From contig NZ_CP024307.1 of NCBI RefSeq assembly GCF_002944405.1, positions 1,012,501 through 1,076,500 of the forward strand: a stretch of 64,000 bases of DNA, given 5' to 3'. The notes beneath the pieces are model-generated. The model did not search any database. It worked only from the letters and a program-made list of their open reading frames with translations, and was not told the DNA's origin. Below, in pieces: positions 17,983 to 26,347 of this stretch. Each line of letters starts with the position of its first letter. Positions within the stretch are counted from its first letter, which is position 1. The position numbers were made by a program, and so were the translations under genes. The DNA comes from Sinorhizobium fredii. GTDB lineage: Bacteria; Pseudomonadota; Alphaproteobacteria; Rhizobiales; Rhizobiaceae.

Positions 17983-18570
17983 TCACCCACCACGCGCCCG
18001 CAAATGCGCATTCACATAATCTTCCGTCAGCGCGATCGAAGCCTCGATGCTGATCGGCGCCGATTTCAGACTTTGCCGAATGTAAAGTCCGTCGATCATC
18101 GCAGCCGCGCCCTCGGCAATACGCTCCGCGTCATCAGCCGGGCAGAGCGCCTTGAGGCTGGCGAGCAGATTGGAGCGCAGCCGCCGCGCATAGATGACGA
18201 GAAGGCGCCGCACGTCCTCGGAGCGCTGCGCCTCGGAATAGAAGGCGAGCCAGGCGGCGACCGTCTCGGGGGCGAACTGGTCGGCCCGGAAGCTGACACG
18301 GATCAGCGCGCTCAGCTTTTCCCGCGGTGTCCGTGCTGCCCGGATCGCGGCTACGGCGTCGCGGCGCAACTGCCCGAGCAGGCTGCGAATGGTGGCGATC
18401 AGCAACTGATCCTTGCTGCCGAAATAGTGATGCGCCAGCGCCGGCGAGACGCCGGCCGTGCGGGCGATGTCGGACATGGTGACGGCAAGCGTTCCCTGAT
18501 CGCCGATCACGCGCAGCGCCGCGTCCACCAGCGCCTTGCGGCGCACCGGCTCCATTCCGATTTTCGGCAT
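17983..18570 (-). CDS. betI: TetR-family repressor of the bet operon
   Basis: 195 residues from the ATG at 18568-18570, which follows AAGGAGCTCGGGAG; this matches the usual BetI length, whereas an extended frame to 18672 does not. The N-terminal TetR helix-turn-helix spans AALRVIGDQGTLAVTMSDIARTAGVSPALAHHYF in pieces (about residues 15-50), and the C-terminal domain binds ligand. BetI represses the bet genes and is relieved by choline. It is first in the operon and a perfect 20-bp palindrome lies at 18602-18621, so autoregulation is expected. Confidence 0.95.
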   Translation of the reverse strand: MPKIGMEPVRRKALVDAALRVIGDQGTLAVTMSDIARTAGVSPALAHHYFGSKDQLLIATIRSLLGQLRRDAVAAIRAARTPREKLSALIRVSFRADQFAPETVAAWLAFYSEAQRSEDVRRLLVIYARRLRSNLLASLKALCPADDAERIAEGAAAMIDGLYIRQSLKSAPISIEASIALTEDYVNAHLRARGG

Positions 18571-18601
18571 CTCCCGAGCTCCTTCGTGAGGCAGTCTATT
18601 T

Positions 18602-18621
18602 TTGATTGATGCATCAATCAA
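18602..18621. promoter_or_regulatory. Putative BetI operator
   Basis: TTGATTGATGCATCAATCAA is a perfect 20-bp palindrome, 31 bp upstream of the betI ATG and 95 bp upstream of the divergent hdeD-like gene. Known BetI sites contain ATTGA/TCAAT half-sites, which are present here. One site may control both directions. Confidence 0.65.
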
Positions 18622-18716
18622 TAAAAATCCACATGCTTTTTCCCTTTCTTTTTGCTTGGAAATCCGGCTCAATCACGAGGTAGCGCTCGTGCTCGTCGCC
18701 TGGACTGAGGTTGAAT

Positions 18717-19265
18717 ATGACCAACACGTTCGATCCCAGCGGAAGACAGACCGTGGCGGGAAAGTGGGGATGGTTCGTCGCGCTCGGCGTGCTGCTGATC
18801 ATGGCCGGCGGCATTGCCTTCGGCAATCTGCTGATGGCGACCGTCGCCTCCGTCTATTACGTCGGTCTCATCATGCTGATCGGCGGTCTGCTCAACCTCG
18901 CTCAGGCCTATCAGGTCAAGGATTGGGGAGGCTTTCTCTTCTGGGTGCTGAGCGGTGGTCTCTATGCGGCAGCGGGCCTTTTCGCTTTCGTCAATCCGCT
19001 GCTCGCTTCGTCGATCCTGACCATCCTCATGGCGATGGCCCTGATCGTCGCCGGCGCCTTCCGGATCTGGGTCGGCTTCAGGCTCAGTCCGCTAAGCGGC
19101 TGGGGCTGGATCGTCATTGGCGGCCTTGTGACGCTGATTGCCGGTCTCGTCATCGCTGCCGGCTGGCCGGTCGACAGCCTCTGGATCCTCGGCCTGTTTC
19201 TGGCGGTAGACCTCGTCATGCAGGGTTTGGCGCTGATCGCCTTCGGTGTTCTCGTGAAGAGTTAG
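18717..19265 (+). CDS. HdeD-like membrane protein
   Basis: 182 residues from the ATG at 18717-18719 after TGAGGTTGAAT. Six hydrophobic segments occur in pairs, with internally repeated patterns (ALGVLLIMAGGIAFGN, LMLIGGLLNLAQAY, WVLSGGLYAAAGLFAFVNP), as in the HdeD/DUF308 family. HdeD of E. coli is linked to acid resistance at high cell density; a matching role here is unproven. It is divergent from betI and shares its palindrome-containing upstream region. Confidence 0.85.
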   Translation: MTNTFDPSGRQTVAGKWGWFVALGVLLIMAGGIAFGNLLMATVASVYYVGLIMLIGGLLNLAQAYQVKDWGGFLFWVLSGGLYAAAGLFAFVNPLLASSILTILMAMALIVAGAFRIWVGFRLSPLSGWGWIVIGGLVTLIAGLVIAAGWPVDSLWILGLFLAVDLVMQGLALIAFGVLVKS

Positions 19266-19395
19266 TCGGCTGCGCGCGTGAAGGAAGACCCGTCCGCAAG
19301 CGGCCTTCACAAAACTTTCACATTGGCGAAAGCTTTCATTGACGCTTGCCGCCGATGCTGGCGGCCGGTCCGTCCGTCATATCCTGGAGTCCGGC

Positions 19396-21186
19396 ATGCC
19401 CGCCGCCGCAGAACTTCTGTCGTTTCGCCGCTTCGGCGACGATCAGATCGTAACGCTTGCCAAGCTCGTCATTGAAAACGCCTTCCAGCCGATCGTCGAA
19501 GCGACCACCGGCGCCGTATTCGGCTATGAGTCGCTCCTACGCGGTTTCGATCGGCTGGGCTTCGCCTCGCCGCTCGAACTGCTCGACAGGGCGGAGGGCG
19601 CCGGGCAATTGCTGGCCCTCGAACATCTGATCAACAGCCGCGCCGTCGCCGCCTTCGCGACGCTGCCGGATTTTGCGTCGCGTACGCTCTTCCTGAATTT
19701 CGACTCGCGGCTGGTCGGCGGCGAGGGCGACATCGTCGAGCGCCTCGTTAATCACCTGAAGCGCGCCAATATCGCCCCGTCGTCGCTCTGCTTCGAGATC
19801 TCGGAGCGCTTCGACAGCGGCAAGATCCCGGACTTCTCGGCCCTCGTCCGGCAATTGCGGCTTGGCGGCTTCAAGCTGGCGATCGACGATTTCGGTGCCG
19901 GCTTCAACGGGCTGAAACTGCTCTGCGACCAGCCCGTCGACTATGTGAAGATCGACCGGCACTTCGTCTCCGGCATAGAGAGGGACCCGCGCAAGCGGCA
20001 CCTCCTGCGCCACACCGTCAACATGGCGCATGTGCTCGGTACCCGGGTGATTGCCGAAGGGGTCGAGACGGAAGACGAGTTTTTGGTCTGCCGCGATCTC
20101 GGCTGCGACCTGATACAGGGCTATTTCGTCGCGCGCCCGACGACACACTTGAATGAGCTTCAGCCGGTCTATCCGCATCTCGAGCCGGGCGTCCGCCGGC
20201 TTTCGTCGACGCTGGACAGCATCCTGATCCGCAAGGAGATCGAGCAACTGCCGACCGTCAGGGAAAGCGATGACCTCGATTCCGTCTTCGATCTTTTCCG
20301 GCGCAACCCGCGCCAGGCGTTCTTCCCGGTGCTGAACGCCAACGGCGAGCCGCGCGGCATCCTGCACGAGTACCACGTGAAGGAGATGATTTATCATCCC
20401 TTCGGCCGCGATCTTCTGAAAAACCGCATCTACCAGCGGCGCATTTCGCACTTCGTCACGCCGGCGCCAATCGCCGATCTCGATACGCCGGCCGACGAGA
20501 TGCTGAAGATCTTTGCCGGCATGGACGGCAGCGACTGCGTCATCCTGACGGAGAACATGCGGTATGCCGGCATTCTCTCAGCCTCGTCACTCCTGAAGAT
20601 CATCAACGAGAAACAGTTGAAACTGGCGCAGGAGCAGAACCCGCTGACCGGCCTGCCCGGCAACCGTGCAATCCGCGACCACGTCCAGCAGGCCATTCTC
20701 GACGGCGATGAGACGCGCTATTTCTGCTATTGCGATTTCGACGACTTCAAGCCCTTCAACGACAGCTACGGCTTCCAGAAGGGTGACCTGGCGATTACCC
20801 TGTTTGCCGCGCTTTTGCGGCGCCATTTCATCGGCGAGGAAAAGTTCCTCGGCCATGTCGGCGGCGACGACTTCTTCGTCGGTGTGAGCGGGCTCGCCGA
20901 AGCGGAGCTTCGCGCCCAGCTGATGCGCCTCATCGACGATTTTCGTTCGGATGTCCGCCAGCTCTATTCGCCGGAGCATCAGGCGGCGGGTTGCATCAGT
21001 GGATATGGCCGTGACGGCGGAGCGAAGGACTTCCCGCTGATGCGCTGTTCGATCGCGGTGCTCGTCCTGCCGGCCGGTTTCATACTCTCCGACAGCCAGA
21101 CGGTGAGCACGAGGATCGCCGAGATCAAGGCGCGGGCCAAGGCAAGTGAGACAGGCCTGGTGCTGGAACTGATCACCCGCGAATGA
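19396..21186 (+). CDS. EAL-CBS-GGDEF protein, likely cyclic-di-GMP phosphodiesterase
   Basis: 596 residues from the ATG at 19396-19398 (GGAG about 8 bases before). The order is an EAL domain (~25-265), a CBS pair (~290-410) and a GGDEF domain (~425-590). EAL residues look intact: FQPIV, YESLLRG (the E of EAL), LNFD, FEISER, IDDFGAG, VKID, AEGVET and QGYF. The GGDEF loop reads GGDDF and no clear RxxD inhibitory site precedes it (KFLGHVGGDDF), so this half may be regulatory rather than a cyclase. No membrane span is seen, so it is probably cytoplasmic, sensing a ligand through the CBS pair. Confidence 0.9.
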   Translation: MPAAAELLSFRRFGDDQIVTLAKLVIENAFQPIVEATTGAVFGYESLLRGFDRLGFASPLELLDRAEGAGQLLALEHLINSRAVAAFATLPDFASRTLFLNFDSRLVGGEGDIVERLVNHLKRANIAPSSLCFEISERFDSGKIPDFSALVRQLRLGGFKLAIDDFGAGFNGLKLLCDQPVDYVKIDRHFVSGIERDPRKRHLLRHTVNMAHVLGTRVIAEGVETEDEFLVCRDLGCDLIQGYFVARPTTHLNELQPVYPHLEPGVRRLSSTLDSILIRKEIEQLPTVRESDDLDSVFDLFRRNPRQAFFPVLNANGEPRGILHEYHVKEMIYHPFGRDLLKNRIYQRRISHFVTPAPIADLDTPADEMLKIFAGMDGSDCVILTENMRYAGILSASSLLKIINEKQLKLAQEQNPLTGLPGNRAIRDHVQQAILDGDETRYFCYCDFDDFKPFNDSYGFQKGDLAITLFAALLRRHFIGEEKFLGHVGGDDFFVGVSGLAEAELRAQLMRLIDDFRSDVRQLYSPEHQAAGCISGYGRDGGAKDFPLMRCSIAVLVLPAGFILSDSQTVSTRIAEIKARAKASETGLVLELITRE

Positions 21187-21267
21187 ACCTTGGCGAGGCA
21201 TGGCCTTTCCTGAGCCGCGGGCCGGCTATAGGTATAGGCGCTTCGAGCGCTTCGCGAGGATACTGCC

Positions 21268-22275
21268 ATGACTATCCCGACCGAAATGACCTATGTCGAT
21301 TTGCCGAGCCCGGGTGGCGCGGAAAACATGGTTCTTACGCGCGGACCGCTGCCGGAGCTTAGGTCCGGCGAGATTTTGATCCGCGTCGAGGCCTTCGGCG
21401 TCAACCGGCCGGACGTGCTGCAGCGCAAGGGCGACTATCCGCCGCCGCCCGGCGCGAGCCCCGTTCTCGGCCTCGAGATCGCCGGCGAGGTCGTCGAGCT
21501 TGGCGAGGGGGCGGCGGGTTTTTCGGTCGGCGACAAGGTCTGCGCGCTCGCCAATGGCGGCGGCTATGCCGAATTTTGCGCGGTGCCGGCGACGCAGGCG
21601 CTTGCCTGGCCGAAGGACTTTGATGCGGTCAAGGCCGCGGCCCTGCCGGAGACCTTCTTCACGGTCTGGGCCAATGTCTTCGACATGGCGGGCCTGAAGC
21701 CTGGCGAGACCATCCTCGTGCACGGCGGTTCGAGCGGCATCGGCACGACGGCGATCCAGCTTGCCAACGCCTTGGGCGCCCAGGTCTTCGCGACGGCCGG
21801 CAGTGCGGCGAAGTGTACCGCCTGCGAGACGCTCGGCGCGAAGCGGGCGATCAACTACCGCGAGGAGGATTTCAAGGCCGCCGTGCTCGAGGCGACGGGC
21901 GGCCGCGGCGTCGATGTCATCCTCGATATGGTCGGCGGCCGCTATTTCGGCCGCAACCTCGCCTCGCTGGCCAAGGACGGACGCCTGTCGATCATCGGCT
22001 TTCTCGGCGGGGCGCGCGTCGAGGACGCCAATATCGCCGCGATCCTGACCAAACGGCTGCATGTGATGGGGTCCGCATTGAGACCGCGTACGGCGGAGGA
22101 GAAACGAGCGATCCGCGACGGACTTGCGGGCCGGGTCTGGCCGCTCTTGGAAGCAGGCGACGTCGCGCCGGTCATACACGCGGTCTTGCCCTTTGAAGAG
22201 ATTGCGGACGCCCACCGCCTGATGGAAGAGGGCGACCATATCGGCAAGATCATGATGACGATTACCAGGGATTAG
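21268..22275 (+). CDS. NAD(P)H-quinone oxidoreductase (zinc-free MDR, PIG3-like)
   Basis: 335 residues. The medium-chain reductase fold is evident: an N-terminal GroES-like part ([30 protein letters not shown]) and a Rossmann domain with the motif [16 protein letters not shown]. The zinc-binding Cys residues of alcohol dehydrogenases are absent, as in quinone reductases of the TP53I3/PIG3 group. It is probably a cytoplasmic detoxifying NADPH reductase. It stands alone; a possible separate short transcript begins about 55 bp after its stop. Confidence 0.92.
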   Translation: MTIPTEMTYVDLPSPGGAENMVLTRGPLPELRSGEILIRVEAFGVNRPDVLQRKGDYPPPPGASPVLGLEIAGEVVELGEGAAGFSVGDKVCALANGGGYAEFCAVPATQALAWPKDFDAVKAAALPETFFTVWANVFDMAGLKPGETILVHGGSSGIGTTAIQLANALGAQVFATAGSAAKCTACETLGAKRAINYREEDFKAAVLEATGGRGVDVILDMVGGRYFGRNLASLAKDGRLSIIGFLGGARVEDANIAAILTKRLHVMGSALRPRTAEEKRAIRDGLAGRVWPLLEAGDVAPVIHAVLPFEEIADAHRLMEEGDHIGKIMMTITRD

Positions 22276-22352
22276 ACGATGGTTGCCCTTGTATTGCCGC
22301 GGACATGAACTACCTTGGCTATATCGGCAACAACAGAAAGGAAGGTGATCCA

Positions 22353-22424
22353 ATGTCTAATGAGATTTCGGACCTCGTGACAGGCATCGGAGAGGTGAAG
22401 GAGTCGAGGCAGCCCTCGACTTGA
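22353..22424 (+). CDS. Possible 23-residue small ORF in a short independent transcript
   Basis: An ATG at 22353 is preceded by AAGGAAGGTGATCCA, a strong Shine-Dalgarno sequence, and opens 23 codons starting MSNEISDLVTGIGEV and ending at TGA 22422-22424. A -10-like CTATAT (22319-22324), as in the Sinorhizobium housekeeping consensus, lies about 30 bases upstream, and a terminator follows at 22479-22506. The end of the ORF folds into a 7-bp hairpin (GTCGAGG/CCTCGAC, 22403-22420). I do not recognise the peptide. It could be a small protein, a leader peptide or just part of an sRNA. Confidence 0.4.
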   Translation: MSNEISDLVTGIGEVKESRQPST

Positions 22425-22478
22425 TCCCCGCCTTCCTCGGGCCCGCCAGGCCCAGCCATTCACAAGGCCAAAACTCAT

Positions 22479-22506
22479 GGAAGGGTCGCTAGCGCGGCCC
22501 TTTTCC
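22479..22506 (+). terminator. Rho-independent terminator of a short transcript
   Basis: GGAAGGGTCGC and GCGGCCCTTTTCC pair around TAGC, with the T-run partly inside the stem. It faces the plus strand, 55 bp after the small ORF and 204 bp after the quinone oxidoreductase. Confidence 0.7.
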
Positions 22507-22515
22507 ATTTTCAGG

Positions 22516-23253
22516 TCAAATCCCGACCCGGCCGATCGCCGGTATCTTGATGCCTGGCCGGGCAAGATCGATGCCGGCCACCAGCCCCATGAAATGCAGT
22601 TCCAGGCCGCTGCGCCAGCCGGCCGAAATCCCGGCGATGCCATAGAGCGTCGCATGCAGGTCGCGGCCGTCCGCGTCGATGTGGAACAGTTTGCCTTCCG
22701 GCAGATAGTCGCGGCCGACCGCATCGGGCGGCAGCACGGTGTCGAGTTCGGGCACCGAGCGCAGCACATGGGCGACGAAGGTGTTGGAGTTCGGCCCCGG
22801 CCAGAGGCGGTAGGTGCCGGGCGAGGAGTAGGGATAGGCGGCAATCGCCTGTTCGACCTTCGGGATCAGCCGCTTCGCTTCCTCGCCGGTCACGGCGGCA
22901 ACGATGCGCGGCTCGTTCGAATACCAGCGGCCGTCGGCCCGATAGGCGTTCTTGCGGATCGGCCGCCCCCAGCCGACCTTTTCATAGCGGTTGTATGTGG
23001 AAGCGCCTTCGTCCTTCGTGACGATCCAGGCGTGGCTGGCCACGGCGCCCTTCATGCCTCCGGTCGTTGCCGAGAAGACATAGATCGCTGCCTGCGGACT
23101 GATGGATGCCTCGGGGAGGATGCCTGCCGATGACCAGTCCGCGTCACGCCAGCTCTGCGGCCTTTCCTTGAAGTACCACAGCCCTGCCGACGCCAGCGCC
23201 GGCAGCAGGTAGATGATGGCGAAGACGATCAGCAGCCGGCGGAGGATTTTCAT
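22516..23253 (-). CDS. DUF3750 family membrane-anchored protein
   Basis: 245 residues from the ATG at 23251-23253 (MKILRR); an in-frame ATG at 23301 would add a polar extension ahead of the membrane anchor, which is unlikely. One transmembrane helix (about 5-25, LLIVFAIIYLLPALASAG) is followed by a periplasmic domain with WIVTKDEG, YRLWPGPNSNTFVAHVLR and PPDAVGRDY, patterns of DUF3750. The NSNTFV stretch resembles NlpC/P60-like folds, but this is only a resemblance. Function unknown. Divergent from the asparaginase gene. Confidence 0.82.
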   Translation of the reverse strand: MKILRRLLIVFAIIYLLPALASAGLWYFKERPQSWRDADWSSAGILPEASISPQAAIYVFSATTGGMKGAVASHAWIVTKDEGASTYNRYEKVGWGRPIRKNAYRADGRWYSNEPRIVAAVTGEEAKRLIPKVEQAIAAYPYSSPGTYRLWPGPNSNTFVAHVLRSVPELDTVLPPDAVGRDYLPEGKLFHIDADGRDLHATLYGIAGISAGWRSGLELHFMGLVAGIDLARPGIKIPAIGRVGI

Positions 23254-23324
23254 CGACGATGTCTTTTCTGCGGATGGATTCCTGATAGATGCATAGCCCA
23301 AACTTGGAAAATTGAGGGCAAGAC

Positions 23325-24332
23325 ATGTCGAATCCGGTCCTGGTCGAAGTGACGCGCGGAAATCTAGTCGAAAGCCGCCACCGCGGGGCGGTCATCGCCG
23401 TCGACGGCGACGGCAAGACGCTGTTCGCGCTCGGCGACACGGAAGCGGCCGTGTTCCCCCGTTCGGCCTGCAAGGCGATGCAGGCCCTGCCGCTTATAGA
23501 AAGCGGCGCCGCGGATGCCTATGGCTTCGACGACAAGGCACTGGCGCTTGCCTGCTCATCGCATTCCGGCGAGCCGGAACATGTGGCGTTGGCCGCCAGG
23601 ATGCTTTCCGCCGCCGGCCGCGATGTCGGCGCGCTTGAATGCGGCGCCCATTGGTCCTTCTACCAGAAGAACCTGATTGCGCAGGCGCGCACCCTCGAAA
23701 GGCCGAGCGCGCTGCACAACAATTGCTCCGGCAAGCACGCCGGTTTTATCTGCGCCTGCTGCCATTCCGGCACCGAGGTCGAGGGCTATGCCGGCTACGG
23801 CCATCCGATCCAGCAGGAAATCCGCGGGACCATGGAAAGCCTGACAGGCGCGCTTCTCACCCAGGATAACTGCGGCGTCGATGGCTGCTCGATTCCGACC
23901 TATGCGGTGCCGATGAAGGGCCTCGCCCAGGGCTTCGCCCGCATGGCGACGGGCGCGGGCTTGGACGCGGTGCGGGCACGCGCCTCCAAGCGCCTGATCG
24001 AGGCCTGCATGGCCGAGCCCTTCTATGTTGCCGGCACCGATCGCACCTGCACGCGGCTGATGAAGGCGGCACCCGGGCGCATCTTCGCCAAGACCGGTGC
24101 CGAAGGGGTGTTCTGCGCCGCGATCCCGGAAAAAGGCATCGGCATCGCAGTCAAGTGCGAGGACGGCACGACGCGCGCCGCCGAGTCTATGGTCGCGGCG
24201 ACGCTCGCACGCTTCTTCGCGGACGAGCCGCAGGTTCACGCAGCGCTGATGGCTCAGGCCAACCACTCGATGCACAATTGGAATCGTATCCATGTCGGCA
24301 ACGTGCGCGTGACCGAGGCCTTTATCGCGTGA
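23325..24332 (+). CDS. L-asparaginase of the rhizobial (ReAV-like) class
   Basis: 335 residues, matching the asparaginase II family of Rhizobium etli rather than the E. coli type. Ser47, Lys50 (SACK), Ser79, Cys134, Lys137 (NNCSGKHAG) and Cys188 (CGVDGCSIP) sit one position before residues described, as I recall, for the ReAV active site and zinc site (Ser48, Lys51, Ser80, Cys135, Lys138, Cys189). A later Lys in RIFAKTGAEG probably completes it. It hydrolyses asparagine to aspartate and ammonia in the cytoplasm. It has its own upstream region, divergent from the DUF3750 gene. Confidence 0.9.
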   Translation: MSNPVLVEVTRGNLVESRHRGAVIAVDGDGKTLFALGDTEAAVFPRSACKAMQALPLIESGAADAYGFDDKALALACSSHSGEPEHVALAARMLSAAGRDVGALECGAHWSFYQKNLIAQARTLERPSALHNNCSGKHAGFICACCHSGTEVEGYAGYGHPIQQEIRGTMESLTGALLTQDNCGVDGCSIPTYAVPMKGLAQGFARMATGAGLDAVRARASKRLIEACMAEPFYVAGTDRTCTRLMKAAPGRIFAKTGAEGVFCAAIPEKGIGIAVKCEDGTTRAAESMVAATLARFFADEPQVHAALMAQANHSMHNWNRIHVGNVRVTEAFIA

Positions 24333-24384
24333 CCTACTACGCCGCGCGTCTTAAGGAAGCCTGCGGCAGCGTTCGGAAGTCTCT

Positions 24385-25137
24385 CTATGCCGTGATCAGC
24401 GCGGTGGTGCCGTGCTGATAGGGCGATAGAAGGTCGGCTTCCATGTCCGCGGGCACGACGAGGCCGGCAAGGTCGCTGACGCTCATGATGCTGTGCGGAG
24501 AGGCGGAGCCGAATTTCTCCGGCGTGGCGAGCACGTAGGTTTCAGCCGCGCGCCGGGCGATCGCCCGCTTTATCGCCGCCTCCTCGTAGTCTCCGGTCGA
24601 GAGCCCATGGGCCGGATGAATGGCGGTGACCCCGAGAAAGAAAATGTCGGCCCGGATTTGCTCGATCGCCGCGAGCGTGGCGGAGCCGGTTGTCACCATC
24701 GAGTGCTTGTAGAGCCTGCCGCCGACCAGGACCACTTCCGCGTCGTGACGCTCGAGCTCTGCGGCGATCGTCGGGCTATGCGTGACGATGGTCACGCGGA
24801 GGTCGTACGGCAGAGCTCGGGCGATCTCTGCATTGGTTGTGCCGCCGTCGAGAAAGACGACCTGGCCGGCCTTAACGAGGCCTGTCGCGCGGCGGCCGAG
24901 TCGGCGCTTGACGTTGCTGGCGATAGCCCCGCGGGCGGCAAAATCCGGAAGCGGCGGCGTCAGCGGCAGGGCTCCTCCATGAACCCGCTTCAACAGGCCC
25001 TCGGCCGCCATTTCCCTGAGGTCGCGGCGGATCGTGTCTTCCGAAAGCCCGAGCTCGTCGGCAATCGCCTTTGCAACAATCTGCCCGTCGCGCGCAAGTC
25101 TTGCCGAGATCATCGCTCGTCTCTGTGTCGTCAGCAT
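24385..25137 (-). CDS. DeoR-family transcriptional regulator
   Basis: 250 residues. The N-terminal DeoR helix-turn-helix reads LSEDTIRRDLREMAAEGLLKRVHGGA (about 30-57), and the C-terminal sugar-phosphate sensing domain has FLDGGTTNAEIA and VVLVGGRLYKHS. DeoR-family proteins usually repress sugar or nucleoside genes and respond to a phosphorylated sugar. The ATG follows AAGGAGGAATCG. It is divergent from a nucleoside deoxyribosyltransferase-like gene, with a five-unit 10-bp repeat between the two. The likely regulon is therefore that neighbour plus itself. Confidence 0.92.
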   Translation of the reverse strand: MLTTQRRAMISARLARDGQIVAKAIADELGLSEDTIRRDLREMAAEGLLKRVHGGALPLTPPLPDFAARGAIASNVKRRLGRRATGLVKAGQVVFLDGGTTNAEIARALPYDLRVTIVTHSPTIAAELERHDAEVVLVGGRLYKHSMVTTGSATLAAIEQIRADIFFLGVTAIHPAHGLSTGDYEEAAIKRAIARRAAETYVLATPEKFGSASPHSIMSVSDLAGLVVPADMEADLLSPYQHGTTALITA

Positions 25138-25159
25138 CGATTCCTCCTTGACTATCCAC

Positions 25160-25209
25160 GAAATTGCATGAAATCTCCTGAAATTTCCAGAAATATCTGG
25201 AATTTTCGT
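25160..25209. promoter_or_regulatory. Five tandem 10-bp repeats, putative DeoR operator array
   Basis: Five consecutive 10-bp units start at 25160, 25170, 25180, 25190 and 25200. The first four begin GAAAT and the fifth GAATT. A dyad CCAGAAATATCTGG is embedded in units three to five. The array fills the centre of the 94-bp gap between the two divergent starts. Exact 10-bp spacing places each unit on nearly the same face of the helix. Direct repeats of this kind are a known operator style for DeoR-type regulators. Confidence 0.65.
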
Positions 25210-25231
25210 GCAAAAACCGTGGAGAAAGTTG

Positions 25232-25603
25232 ATGCTTATTCTGATTGCTGGACCCTATCGCTCGGGTACGGGCGACGATGCGGCCAAAATGGCGGCCAAC
25301 TTGAAGCGTCTGGAGGAGCCGTCCTACGCGCTCTTCAAGGCTGGGCACGTACCGATGATCGGCGAATGGGTGGCCTTGCCGGTATGGCATGCAGCGGACG
25401 GTCGCTACGTGGGCGATGATCTCTATGAGGAGATCTTTCACCCGGTGGCCGGCCGCTTGCTAGCCCTTTGCGACGCCGTACTGCGGTTGCCCGGCGACTC
25501 GAAGGGAGCGGACAATGACGTGCGCATAGCGCGCGAGCGCGGCATTCCGGTCTACTATCGTCTTGAAGACGTGCCGGGCTGCGCCGGTACGCTGGTCGCC
25601 TGA
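25232..25603 (+). CDS. Nucleoside 2-deoxyribosyltransferase-like protein (DUF4406)
   Basis: 123 residues from the ATG at 25232-25234, with GGAGAAAGTTG before it; an earlier GTG at 25208 lies inside the repeat array and is unlikely. The N-terminus LILIAGPYRSGTGDDAAKM, then GEWVALPVW, and the end DAVLRLPGDSKGADNDVRIARERGIPVYY follow the pattern of DUF4406 and deoxyribosyltransferase-like Rossmann domains. The substrate is unknown. The divergent DeoR regulator suggests sugar or nucleoside control. A perfect 10-bp hairpin follows at 25610-25633. Confidence 0.82.
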   Translation: MLILIAGPYRSGTGDDAAKMAANLKRLEEPSYALFKAGHVPMIGEWVALPVWHAADGRYVGDDLYEEIFHPVAGRLLALCDAVLRLPGDSKGADNDVRIARERGIPVYYRLEDVPGCAGTLVA

Positions 25604-25609
25604 GCACCG

Positions 25610-25633
25610 GGTCCGGCGGATCGCCGCCGGACC
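25610..25633 (+). terminator. Hairpin after the DUF4406 gene
   Basis: GGTCCGGCGG and CCGCCGGACC form a perfect 10-bp stem with loop ATCG, seven bases past the stop. It is followed only by TTCCG, so termination may be weak. Confidence 0.55.
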
Positions 25634-25717
25634 TTCCGCCCTTGTCAATCGCCGCGTTTTCATCTCTTCTGCAAAGGCAATTCGCGCTTCCGCGCCGCCA
25701 CCTTGAGAGGCAGAAAG

Positions 25718-26338
25718 ATGCTGAAACTGTTTTATACGCCCGGGACCTGTTCGCTTGCCTCGCATATCGCGCTCGAGGAGACCGGAGCTGCCTATGAAGC
25801 GCATCGTATCAATTTTTCCAAGGCCGAGCAGACGAAGCCCGAATATCTCGTCATCAATCCGAAGGGAAGGGTACCTGCGCTCGTGACCGATCGTGGCATC
25901 TTGACCGAGACGCCAGCCATCCTCGCCTATATAGCCCAGAGCTTTCCTGCGGCGCGGCTTGCACCGATCGAGGACGCATTCGAGTTTGCGCGGCTGCAGT
26001 CGTTCCTGAGCTATCTCTGCTCGACGGTGCATGTCGCTCACGCTCATGCGCGGCGAGCGGCACGCTGGGCCGACGACCCGGCTGCGCACGAGGCGATGAT
26101 GGCGAAGGTGCCGCAGAATATGGCCAATTGCTTCGCCTTGATAGAAAGCTCCATGTTCGCCGGCCCCTTCGTGATGGGCCGGAACTACACGATCGCCGAT
26201 CCCTATCTCTTCACAATTGCCAGTTGGCTTGAAGCGGACGGCGTCGATCCGGCGCGCTTCCCGAAGGTTCTCGATCATCGCAACCGAATGGCCGCACGGC
26301 CCGCCGTCGCCAAGGTGCAGGCAGTCGTGCAGTCATGA
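25718..26338 (+). CDS. Glutathione S-transferase family protein
   Basis: 206 residues from the ATG at 25718-25720 (AGAGGCAGAAAG upstream). The N-terminal thioredoxin-like domain begins MLKLFYTPGTCSLASHIALEETG, with the Ser/Cys motif typical of beta-class bacterial GSTs, and contains NPKGRVPAL and the glutathione-contact TETPAIL. The C-terminal all-helical domain ends with the FVMGRNYTIADPYLF signature. It is presumably cytoplasmic and conjugates glutathione to electrophiles. Convergent with the MmcQ/YjbR gene, 9 bp apart. Confidence 0.92.
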   Translation: MLKLFYTPGTCSLASHIALEETGAAYEAHRINFSKAEQTKPEYLVINPKGRVPALVTDRGILTETPAILAYIAQSFPAARLAPIEDAFEFARLQSFLSYLCSTVHVAHAHARRAARWADDPAAHEAMMAKVPQNMANCFALIESSMFAGPFVMGRNYTIADPYLFTIASWLEADGVDPARFPKVLDHRNRMAARPAVAKVQAVVQS

Positions 26339-26347
26339 TACCGCGGG

